In this document: in pieces, positions 22,406 to 32,338 of the stretch
How positions within the stretch are numbered: the first letter of the stretch is position 1
Layout of the letters: each line of letters opens with the position of its first letter
DNA from: Zygnema cylindricum
Taxonomy: Eukaryota > Streptophyta > Zygnematophyceae > Zygnematales > Zygnemataceae
DNA length: 57,769 bases
Assembly: GCA_037447655.1 (NCBI GenBank)
Contig: JBBHKE010003509.1
Coordinates: 1 to 57,769, forward strand
Direction of reading: 5' to 3'
The notes under the pieces: generated by a model
The model's input: the letters and a program-made list of their open reading frames with translations, nothing else
What the model was told of the DNA's origin: nothing
The model's database searches: none
Program-made: the position numbers and the translations under genes

Positions 22406-25400
22406 ATGGAGGAAACAGAATTGCAGGTTATGGGCCCACCCTCTAGGGTGCCCACCTTCAATGGATCTGGGTTCATCTATTGGGAAGCCATGATGATGGG
22501 AGCTTTGTGTGAAAAACGATACTGGGGTATCGTGAGTGGACAAGTGAAACGTCCGCCTTCGGGAACACCACCAGGATTTGGGGGGGTAAGGTTTTCTGCA
22601 ACAACGGCTGCCTCAGCGGAGGAGGCAGATGATGGGGACAACAGTGTGTCCGAAAAGGAAAAAGGGAAGGGGACACCCCTCACTCCTATTGCCACAGTAT
22701 CGGGAGCGGCGACCGTGAAGACCGTGGAGAACGATACTCAAATGTGGGAGGATGTAAACATGGCTGCCAAGAACTTCATTCTGAGGCACCTCACTCAAAG
22801 TTTGGCCACTCCTCATCTTCACATTTACAAGGCGGAGGAGTTGTGGGAGAGTTTAGTGGAGATTTATAGAGCTGGAACTATTCAGGAGCTCCAGTTGGCT
22901 GAGCAAAAACTATTGAGTTACACTTACAAAGGAAGAAAGATGTTAGATTACTGTAATGATCTTTCTTGTTTGTATATGGAAATGGAAAGTGTCGGGTGGA
23001 CAGGTACAATGAAAATGAAAGTTAACACCCTTATCATGAAATTACCAGATGAGTTTGAAAACATAGTGTACAGAGTACAGGGAATGCCTGATAGTTCATG
23101 GAAATGAAACACAGTAGTCAGGATGATACTTGTGTAGGAAAACACAATGGAGATTAGGAGAGGAGCAAAGAGCATTCAAGCTCTAGCAGCAGGAGGGGAT
23201 CAATGGGGGAAGGACCCGAAGAAACCTTATAGAGGGGAAAGAGATCTGTCTGGGGTACAGAGGCCCCCAAAGGGTCTTTGTCATTATTGCAAAAAGCCGG
23301 GACACTTTATTGCAGATTGTGTCAAGCTATCAGAGCTGAGGCTCCAAGAGAACCGTGGAGGAGGTCCATCCGGAGGGAAGAAAAAGGCACTTGTGGTTAC
23401 AAAAGTGTCAGGAGAAACCGAGGATGAGTCCTCTGAGGAGGATGGGGAGCTTCTTCTTGACGAGAGTCTGGAGGAGAAGGAGATCCCTCGGAGGCAAAAG
23501 TGTGCCCTTGGAGCAATTCGGGAAGCTCCACAGGAAGGATGGATCATCGACTCAGGTGCATCCATGCATATGTGTCGTGATAAAGAACTCTTCACTAAGT
23601 TAAGAAAGATTCCTACTGTAGAGATAGAGTATGGGGATGGGAGAGTGGTTACTACAGATCTAGTGGGATCAGTAGATCTGAAAGTCTTGGTGGAGGGTAA
23701 GACTTCCATACTTACATTCTCAGATGTACTTTACATTCCCCAGCTGAGTAAAAATCTTGTCTCTACGTCTGTGCTAGATGACAAAGAGTTTGATACTTTC
23801 ACTAGAAAGGGAGTCTTTACAGCTAAGTATCGAGATGAAGTTTACTTTACAGCAGATAAGGGTAGCCAAGGAATGTTTAGGCTTAACTTGAGTAATGAAA
23901 AGAAGAATGCTTACTATGTTGGTGTTCCTAAGGTGATGATTTGGCATAAGCGGTTGGGGCATGTGCATTTTGATAGGTTAAGGGAAATGAAAATGCTTGG
24001 GGTAGTAGATGGCATTCAGTTTGGGGATAATGAAGTGATGGATGATTGTAGTGGTTGTGCTCAAGGTAAGGCTCACAGACTTCCCTTTCCCAAAGCCGCC
24101 ACATATAGAGGTGAGAAAGTGTTAGATTTGGTCCACACAGACATTTGGGGACCTGCAAAAGTACCTTCGGTTGGAGGAAAGAGGTTTATGATGACAATAA
24201 CTGATGATTGGTCTAGATACTCTAGAGTCTACTTTCTGAAAAATAAGTCTGAAGCATCAACTTACTTCAAAGTGTATAAAGCATGGAGTGAGAAATTGCA
24301 TGAAACCCCTATTAAGAGGATAAGGAGTGATAATGGGGGAGAATATACCTCTAACCAATTTGAGGAATATCTGAGAGATGAGGGAGTGCAACACCAAAAA
24401 ACTGTACCATATAACCTAGAACAAAATGGGGTAGCTGAGAGGTTGAATAGAACACTAGGAGATAGTCATGCAGTATGTTGGAGACAAGAAAATAGGAAAG
24501 AGATTTTGGGCAGAGGCAATGAACTGTGCCAACTATATTAAAAATAGAGTCCTTACCTCAGCTGTAAAGGGAGTGACACCTTATGAGAGATGGGTTGGAA
24601 GGAAACCAGATATCTCACACCTTAAAGTATTTGGTAGCCAAGTTTACAGTCTTGACACGGATAGGAGAAACTGGAAACTAGATGCTAAGGGAAAACCTGG
24701 ATACTTTGTGGGATATGATGAGGATGTTAAGGGATATAGAGTCTATGACTTAGCAAAGAAAGATATCATTCTGGTCAAACACTTAGTTGTCATGGATGAA
24801 GGGAAGTCATTTGACCCCTTCAAATATACAAAGAAGATAAGGATCAGATTTGAGTCCGAAAGTGAGGAGAACTCAGTAGTTCCCGAAAAAGACATGAGTG
24901 AAACTGTGATTACAGATTCAGGGGAGATCGAAGATACAGGAGACTCACCGGAAACCTCACATACTCTTATGGACTTCGAGGAGATGGAAGAAGCGGAACA
25001 AGATACGGTTTTTATGGACACGGGAGCCGATGAGACAGTGAGAAGAAATCCAAGACTTCCATCCATTCCAGCTTCGGAGTTTGAGGGAGGAAGGAGGAGC
25101 AGCAAAAGGATACAGGAAAAACAAGCTGCCCATAAGGTAACTAAGCTATCTCACCCAGATGAGCCTCAGTCTTACTTAGAGGCAGTGAATAGTCCAGAGA
25201 AAGAAAGATGGATTAGAGCCATAAATGATGAGATGGCTTCTATCATGGAAGCAAATACTTGGGAACTAGCGGATTGCCCTCTAGACAGAAAACCTATTGG
25301 ATGTAAATGGGTATTTAAACTAAAACTGAACCCAGATAATACAATTGAGAGGTATAAGGCTCGATTGGTAGCGAAGGGGTTCACCCAAAAAGAGGGGATT

Positions 25401-26752
25401 GACTGTGAGGAGACCTTTACTCCAGTTGTTCGGTTCCCATCGGTAAGGATTCTCCTCAGTCTGGCCGCAGCGGAAGACATGGAAATTCACCAGATGGACA
25501 TTAATACTGCTTTTCTTAATAGTGAGTTAGAGGAAGAAATTTTTATGAGGCAACCCGAGGGGTTTGTGGAAGAAGGAGAAGAGAGCAAAGTGTGCAGGCT
25601 CATAAAGTCCTTATATGGACTGAAACAGGCTCCCCGACAGTGGAATAAGAAACCAGATGAGTTTCTCACCGATCTGGGATACATCCGGATCAGCTCTGGC
25701 CATTCTATCTATATGTTTGAAGATGAGAATGGTGTGTATTTATTGCAATTTATGTGGATGATCTGCTTGTGTTAAGTAAGTCTTTGGAGAATATCAATAG
25801 GCTAAAGAAAGATCTTAGGGGCAGATTTGATATGAAGGATTTAGGGGAGGCAAAATATATTTTTGGGATCCAAATGGAGAGAGATAGGGGGAAGAAGATT
25901 ATCAGACTTACTCAGAAAGAAGCAATAGGTAATATGCTTGAGAAATTCCAGATGGAAAATGCTAACAGTTGCACCACTCTCATGGACTTGAAAAAAGTAA
26001 GTGATGGGAGTGTAGAAGGAGGAGTGATGATCTTAGACGATCAGATGAGTCTAGAGGAGAGAGAGTTCATGAAGTCTATCCCTTATAGACAGGTCCAAGG
26101 AAGCTTAATCTATTTTATGAATTGTACCAGGCCGGACATAGCGGCGGCAGTTGGTGTACTCAGTAGGAGTCTTAATGATCCTAGGAAGAGGGATTGGGAG
26201 GCAGCCAAGAGAGTCATGAGATATCTGGTGGGAACTAGAGAGTTATGGTTGCATTTGGGAGGGGAGCACACTGACATCACTACTTGAAGTGATGCCAGTT
26301 ATGGGGACGCACCTATGAGACGATGCACTTCTGGGTATGTGTTGTATGTTGGGGAAGGTGCTTGCTGTTGGAGCAGTAAGCAACAAAAGGTGGTTGCTCA
26401 GTCTACTATGGAGGCTGACTATATGGCGTCTTGTTCTGCTGTGAAAGAACTAATGTGGGTGAAGTCATTGTTGCAAGAACTGGGATATATGAAGGAGGGA
26501 GTGCATGAAATCTTTTGCGATAATCAAGCTGCAATCGCAATCGCAGCCAATCCAAAACATCATTTCAAAGCAAAACATATGGACATAAGATTAAGCTTCG
26601 TACGAGAAAAAGTTGAAAATAAAATTTTAAATCTTGTGTATAGACCTGATGAAGAAATGGTGGCTGACATGATGACCAAACCTGTGCCCTCTCCTAAATT
26701 AAAATATTGTCGGGAGAAATGCGGGTTAAAAGAAAAATTAAAATTTGACTAA
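22406..26752 (+). pseudogene. F gag-pol polyprotein (GAG-ZnK-PR-INT-RT-RH), interrupted
   Basis: The ATG lies inside the 5' LTR and the frame runs through the primer site (V-M-G-P-P). Order: GAG (22406-23107); CCHC zinc knuckle CHYCKKPGHFIADC (23278-23319); protease DSGAS (D at 23549); integrase HHCC (HKRLGHVHF, CSGCAQGK) and DDE core (TDIWGPAK, SDNGGEY); RT (GCKWVFKLKLNPDN, SLYGLKQAPRQW); RNase H (SDASYGD, STMEADY, CDNQAAIAIAANPKHHF, ADMMTKPVP). Lesions: TGA at 23105, TAG at 23135, a shift near 24465 inside integrase, a shift near 25735 just before YVDD, and TGA at 26285 replacing the Trp of TTWSDAS. The copy cannot make a full product, but its order and motifs define the autonomous family. 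Confidence 0.93.
22426..22440 (+). other. Primer binding site of F (tRNA-iMet anticodon arm)
   Basis: GGTTATGGGCCCACC pairs with the anticodon stem-loop of initiator tRNA-Met. The ATG in the site pairs with the CAU anticodon and is in frame with gag. Confidence 0.88.
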
Positions 26753-26765
26753 AAAATAAGGGGAG
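26751..26765 (+). other. Polypurine tract of F
   Basis: AAAAAATAAGGGGAG directly abuts the 3' LTR TGTTGAAAT. The same tract occurs before the 3' LTRs of E2, A and E, the expected plus-strand primer. Confidence 0.85.
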
Positions 26766-27806
26766 TGTTGAAATAAGCAGTTTTTAATATATTTTCTAGG
26801 TCTAAATTTATTAGAAAAGAAAATGTAGGCAGCCTGCCTCTATCTCTTCTCTCTTTCTCGCCCCCATACTTGTTGTAGTCAGTGAAGGAGAGAGAGAGAG
26901 ACCAATGGAGCCATGGCTGCCTCAACTCCATAGGAAGGACTAAAGAGTGGCTTAAGCCACTCTCAACAAAAGGTTGAGTCCGGCAGGACTCGAACCCCCG
27001 ACCGGCAGAGCGCGGCGTAGCCGTTAGCTCTAACCAGTCTGTCATAGAAGTCCGTTAGGAGATATAGGGTTTCATTACTATTTAAACTATTGTAATGTAC
27101 TAGATTCATTTAACTGAAACCCTTAACGCCACACATAGATACAGTTCTACGAAATACGAAGTACTGTACTTGTTTGAAATGGATATCGCGCATTTTGTTT
27201 CGAAAGCGAAACAAATATCGCGTATGTATTTATTACGGTCGAGATTGAATTTCACGTCAAATCTAACGGCGCACATCATTGCCGAGATCCCGGAATGGTC
27301 ATTTTGGCATTTAGTGACGTGGCATGACCTGGCGCCACGTGGTAAGACATCATTCGGTCGCGGAAATTCCGAGGAACGTACGGACGAGTGAAAAGTGGAC
27401 ACGCGTCCACTTAATGGCCGTGTCGTACAGAGGCCGTACAAAAAGTACATCGGTAGTAGTACTTTTTTGTACTATACAGTTTTGTGATTGGTTCGTACAG
27501 GCAGTAGATAGGAGCTATGAGAGGGAAGTAGAAAAAACTAGGACTTAGGAAAGTTTAGGTAGATAGTCCTCTCTCTGAGAGTTTGTATAAATTGGCATCT
27601 TTGCCACCCTATAACTTATCGGCTGGTTGGCCGTTTTCAGTGATTCTTTTTGCTACGGACTCATGGGAGTCGAGGCTGCATAGGGGTGTAGTCAAATTGT
27701 CAGTTTGCCTTCTTGGGCAGAAGTGGTCGTGGCTTAAAGTGGGTTAGTTAACCACTATCTAGAGGCTTCCTGTATTCTGTAGTCCAATGGAGGACACATA
27801 ATTGCA
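26766..27806 (+). repeat. 3' LTR of F
   Basis: 1041 bp, TGTTGAAATAAGC...ATAATTGCA. It contains the cleanest tRNA-like module (26975-27046) and the hairpin AGAGTGGCTTAAGCCACTCT (26944-26963), perfectly self-complementary. Confidence 0.92.
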
Positions 27807-27811
27807 GTTTC

Positions 27812-28792
27812 TAGGTCTGAATACATTAGTAAAAACAGGAAAAGTAATGCGCCGACAGCCTACCTCCACCTCCTCCCTCTAGTCCCCATACTTGTCTTAG
27901 TCAGTGAAAGCTAGAGAGGGTGGTGGAGCCATGGCTGCCTCAGCTTCATAGCCAGGACTTAAGAGTGACCTAAGTCACTCCTAAGAAAAGGTTGAGTTCG
28001 GTAGGACTTGAACCTCCGACCAGCAGAGCGAGGCGTAGCCGTTAGCTCTAACCGATTTGTCGTAGAAGTTCGTTACATCACATGGGGTGCGATATTTATT
28101 TAAACATTAAATAGAACATTGATCCGATTAACGTAACTATCAATAGGAAACATAAGACATCAGTGTGTGCATCAAATCCACCGCACGAAACAAATGAATC
28201 AAACATTTATTTCGACAACGTAAATTAAAAAGTCGGTCTTCATGCGACAGCGCTAATCGTCGTCGAGGTCCTGGAATGGTCACTTTTGAAGTTTTCACAC
28301 GTGGCGTGACGTGGCGTGACATAGCAATACGTGGCAGGATTGAATTGAGCAGCGGAGATCTCGGACGACATAAGGACGATTCAAACGGCGACATGCGTCT
28401 ACTCTATGGCCTTGTCGTACAGAGGTCATATAGAAAGTACATCCGCCAATGTACTTTTTCGGTACTTTACAGTCTCCTGATTGGAGCGTACTTCAATTGA
28501 TAAGGGTTGAGAGAGGGGTTTGGGACTTAGGGGATTTGAGTGGATAGCACCTCTCTCCCAAAGAGTTTGTATGAGAGTTGGCATCCTTGCTGCCTCATAA
28601 CTAATCGGTCAGTTGGTCGTTTTCCGTGATTCTTTTTGCTACGGACTCAACGGAATCGAGGATGCACAAGGGTGAAGTCAATGTGTTTGTTTGCCTTCTT
28701 GGGCAGCATTGATTGTGACTTGAAGTGGGTTAATTAAAAACTATCTAAAGACTTCTTAAATTTTGTAGTCCTATAGAGGACACAGAATTGCA
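27812..28792 (+). repeat. Remainder of E1 3' LTR
   Basis: It resumes with TAGGTCTGAATACATTAG after the F target duplication. The tRNA-like module is at about 27990-28065, GTAC boxes are near 28418-28490 and a TATA-like TTTGTATGAGAG is near 28565. It ends GAATTGCA. Confidence 0.85.
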
Positions 28793-28869
28793 ATATACCT
28801 CAATATTCATCCTTGAATAATAGGATAAAGCTAACGGCTACAAGGGACTTTGAATATAGAGTACATTTT

Positions 28870-29178
28870 AGAAGGTGAGTATAGAAGTCTTACCCTCTAC
28901 TAAGATTTTCAGATCTAGCGATTCCACTAGATTTATAGTAACCACTCTCCCATCCCCATACTCTGTCTCTACAGTATGGAGTTTTCTTCGCTTAGTAAGG
29001 AGGTGCCTATCACGACACACATGCATGAATGCACCTGAGTCAATGATCCATCATTCTTGTGGAGCTTCTCGAATATCTCCAAGATAGCACTTATATTTCC
29101 GAGAGATCTCCTTCTCCTCCAAATTCTCGTCAAAACAAAGTTCCCCACCTCTTCTTTAGAGGACTCATCCTCGGTCTC
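28870..29178 (-). pseudogene. Fragment of copia zinc-knuckle/protease region
   Basis: On the minus strand it resembles F 23400-23705: SETEDESS-like, a degraded EEKE-like acidic stretch, DSGAFMHVC-like protease and the VVT/DLVGS-like end. Frameshifts break it. It is cut by the B element at 29179, so B inserted into a pre-existing reverse-oriented element of the autonomous family. Confidence 0.7.
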
Positions 29179-30356
29179 TGAAACTCTGAGACCTCCATTG
29201 GCCCTCAGAGTATTCAGATCCAAAAAAAACTTATCTAGATATTGCCGACTCCAAGTTGATATAAACCCAAATGACTGACCCTTTCACAGTCAGAACCCCA
29301 ATATAGATTCACCCCTATGAAATAACACTTTTTGTGTGCTCAGTTCCACCACAGAATTCAAAGTTATAATATGAGATTTGGACACATTCACCCACTTTGA
29401 CTTTCCCTTAGAAATTCAGCCACCCTGGCAGACAAAAACTTTGACCGACTACACCCCTTTGTAGCGTGGACTCCCCTGAGTCCGCAGCAAAAAGAATCAC
29501 TGAAAATGGTAAAGTAAATTGATAGTTATGGCTGGCCAAAGTTTGCCATTTATACAGAGTGCTCTCTGGGAGAGGCAACTGCCTACCCAAATTTTCTAAG
29601 TCGTATTCCCTCTCTAAAACTCTATCTACTGAAGTACGGCACCAATCAAATTACTGTGTCGTACAGAAAAGTATAGGTGCCGGTGTACTTTATGTACGGC
29701 CGTTGTACGACATGGCCAAAATGTCGACACGTGTCAAATCAGGATTAGTTCCTGTAATCTTCGGAATTCCCGTAGTCCAATGTTATCACGCCACGTGTCA
29801 TCTGACGTGGCAAAGACCGTAAAACGCCAAAAATGCCTTTTCCGTGATCGCGGCGCTTATCGTGGCCGTCCGATCAAAACCGGCTATAATCCTAACCGCT
29901 GAAATTCGACGCGCGGTATTTGTTTCGCTATCGAAACAAATGCGCGATATCCGTTCTGTCCCCATTCCGTAATTCGTACTAAATCAAAGTGTATCTATGC
30001 ACTAAGTATTTATTAGCCGTTAAACGAATTAATCTACATGTAACGATTTATCTATTTATCAAACCCTCTATATCGTAATATGTGTCCTAAACTTAACTGC
30101 TAGAGCTAACGGCTATTGCAAATTGACGGACGGCAGGGACCAGGATCAATTCCTGGGTCTGACAACTAACTTTTGGTAATCCTACCTAATTTACCCCTTG
30201 TCTTCTCTAGAGAGCTTAGGCAGCCATGGCTCTAGCTCCCTATCCAGCCTTCAGGACTACAACAAGTGTGGGGGCTTGGAGAGGGGAGTTAGAGGCAGAC
30301 TGCCTCTGCCTTTTTCTATTCTATTTACAGACCTAGAAAATACACAAATATCAACA
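29179..30356 (-). repeat. 3' LTR of B
   Basis: On the minus strand: TGTTGATATTT...CAGAGTTTCA, 1178 bp, preceded by AAAATAAGGGGAG. It carries the tRNA-like module (about 30089-30170, sense on plus) with a perfect 5-bp T-stem CCAGG/CCTGG and loop ATCAATT. Confidence 0.88.
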
Positions 30357-30385
30357 CTCCCCTTATTTTCTAGTCTATTTTCCTT

Positions 30386-31148
30386 TCAACTCCCACACAC
30401 AAAAAAAAAACCAAATATACTCCCTCCCAATTTTTTTTCCTTTTCCTTTTTCCTTTTCCTTTTATAAACCTTTATGACAATACCCTCACATCTTAAAAGG
30501 TCCATTAGATGAGCTGAAATAAATATTCGATCTTGCTGATCACATATTTTATTAAGCATCTCAATTTTCATAACCCCGAGCAAAGATTTTATCCACCTCA
30601 TCACTTTTTCATCCACACACAACCCGATTTCTCTCTTGCAATCCAAACAGCCAGCCCCATCTCCAATCTGCAACATATATCCGGATGATAACCCTTTTCC
30701 AGGCACATCTTCACAAGTGACATCACACCAAGTAGTGATGTCAAATCCATCCACCCCCAAATATTCCCAAAAAACACTAGTCCCCACTGAGTTCCTCATA
30801 ATATCTACATCTTTCGTACTCCAATTTTTATCCATGATAATTACCCCGTTTTCTGAACTTCCCTCACTCTCTCCCATGGAATTCTTTTCCACAATCACTT
30901 TCTAATTTAATTCCCAATAAATATTTCTTCTCCCCTAAACCTATAATCAAATATTTCTCTTCTCCCCTATCCTTTAAAACCTCTTTGAGTTTCACTTCTC
31001 CCCTTTCCTCGGAATCCGTTGAAGTCTCCCTTTCCAACCATTTTTCTGGTTCCCTATTATCTATAAAATAATCCTCATTAATTTTATCTTTCCCGTTTCA
31101 CTTATGGATCCTAGATCTGACTTTCTCTTTTCTAAGTCATACACTCAA
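30386..31148 (-). pseudogene. B: RNase H/RT-derived C-terminal scrap
   Basis: The 170-residue frame 30386-30898 contains FDITTWCDVTCEDVPG, GYMLQIGDGAGCLDCKRE and MRWIKSLLG. These align to the RNase H motifs TTWSDASYGD, GYVLYVGEGACCWSSKQQ and MWVKSLLQEL of F, with the stretch in between shortened. The stretch 30899-31148 is the upstream acidic linker with frameshifts. Confidence 0.75.
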
Positions 31149-31827
31149 TGTTGATATTTGAGTATTTCTAGGTCTGTATTAGGATAGAAAAAGAGCTGAG
31201 GCGGTCTGCCTCTAACTCCCCTCTCCAAGCCCCCACACTTGTTGTAGTCACTGAAGGCTGGATAGGGAGCTAGAGCCATGGCTGCCTAGGCTCTCTAGAG
31301 AAGACAAGGGGTAAATTAGGTAGACTTACCAAAAGTTAGTTGACGGACCCAGGAATTGATCCTGGTACGTGCCGTCCGTCAATCCGCATTAGCCGTTAGC
31401 TCTAGCCGTTAAGTCTAGGACAAATATTACGATATATAGGGTTTGATAAATATATAAATCGTCATATGTAGATTAATCCGTTTAACGGCTAATAGATACT
31501 TAGTACATAGATACAGTTTGATTTAGTACGAAGTACGGTATGGGGACAGAACGGATACCGCGCATTTGTTTGGATAGCGAAACAAATACCGCGCATTTGT
31601 TTCGATAGCGAAACAAATACCGCGCGTTGAATTTCAGCGGCTAGGATTATAGCCGGTTTTGATCGGACGGCCACGATAGGCGTCGCGATCACAAAAAAGG
31701 CATTTTTGGCGTTTTACGGTCTTTGCCACGTCAGATGACACGTGGCGTGATGACATTAGACTACGGGAATTCCGGAGATTACAGGAACTAATCCTGATTT
31801 GACACGTGTCGACATTTTGGCCATGTC

Positions 31828-31902
31828 GTACAATGGACGTACATAAAGTACACTGGCACCTGTACTTTTCTGTACGACACAGTAATTTGATTGGTGCCGT
31901 AC
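31828..31902 (+). promoter_or_regulatory. GTAC-box cluster in A U3
   Basis: GTAC occurs at 31828, 31839, 31848, 31862, 31872 and 31899, at the same place relative to the TATA box as in F, although the surrounding sequence differs between families. Confidence 0.5.
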
Positions 31903-32054
31903 TTCAGTAGATAGAGTTTTAGAGAGGGAATAGGACTTAGAAAATTTTGGGTAAGCAGCTGCCTCTCCTAGAGACCACCCTGTATAAATGGCAAACTTTG
32001 GCCAGCCATAACTATCAATTTACTTGACCATTTTCAGTGATTCTTTTTGCCGCA

Positions 32055-32088
32055 GACTCAAGGGAGTCCACGCTACACAGGGGTGTAG
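32055..32088 (+). other. Tandem leader hairpins in A
   Basis: GACTC-AAGG-GAGTC (32055-32068) and CTACAC-AGGG-GTGTAG (32073-32088). The second stem differs from those of F and D by paired changes. Confidence 0.65.
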
Positions 32089-32338
32089 TCGGTTAGAGTT
32101 TTTGTCAGCCAGGGTTGCTGCATTTCTAAGGGAAAGTCAAAGTGGGTGAATGTGTCCAAATCTCATATTCTAACTTTGCATTCTGTGGTGGAACTGAGCA
32201 CACAGAAAGTGTTATTTCACAAGGGTGAATCTATGTTGGGATTGTGAGTGTCAAGGGGTCAGTCACTTGGGTTTATAGTAACTTGGAGTCGGCACTATCT
32301 AGATTAGCTTCTTTTGGATCTGAATACTCTGAGGGCCA

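Larger units (their letters stand above)
21387..22425 (+). repeat. 5' LTR of F
   Basis: Starts TATTGAAAT (TG changed to TA) and ends GAATTGCA. Contains the antisense tRNA-like module, ACGT boxes, six GTAC boxes, a TATA box (TTGTATAAATTGG near 22202) and two leader hairpins. The last 20 bases encode M-E-E-T-E-L of gag. Confidence 0.92.
21387..27806 (+). mobile_element. Near-complete Ty1/copia element F (TSD GTTTC)
   Basis: 6420 bp. 5' LTR 21387-22425, primer site 22426-22440, gag-pol 22406-26752, polypurine tract 26751-26765, 3' LTR 26766-27806. Perfect target duplications GTTTC lie at 21382-21386 and 27807-27811. The LTRs are nearly identical by eye, with a few percent scattered differences. 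It sits inside the 3' LTR of E1. It is the youngest autonomous-type copy in the window but carries several inactivating lesions. Confidence 0.94.
9035..28792 (+). mobile_element. Old Ty1/copia element E1 (host of nested insertions)
   Basis: E1 consists of a 5'-truncated 5' LTR (9035-9693), gag-pol debris in three blocks (9694-10930, 11927-14551, 20880-21354) and a 3' LTR split into 21355-21386 and 27812-28792. The blocks are separated by a solo LTR, element E2 and element F. Reading across the junctions restores the order of a single copia gag-pol, which proves the nesting. The 3' LTR ends CAGAATTGCA at 28792. Confidence 0.85.

Noticed and set aside
22426-22440. Conventional plant copia primer site (TGGTATCAGAGC)
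   Set aside because: Not found after any LTR end here; the internal iMet anticodon-arm site is present instead.
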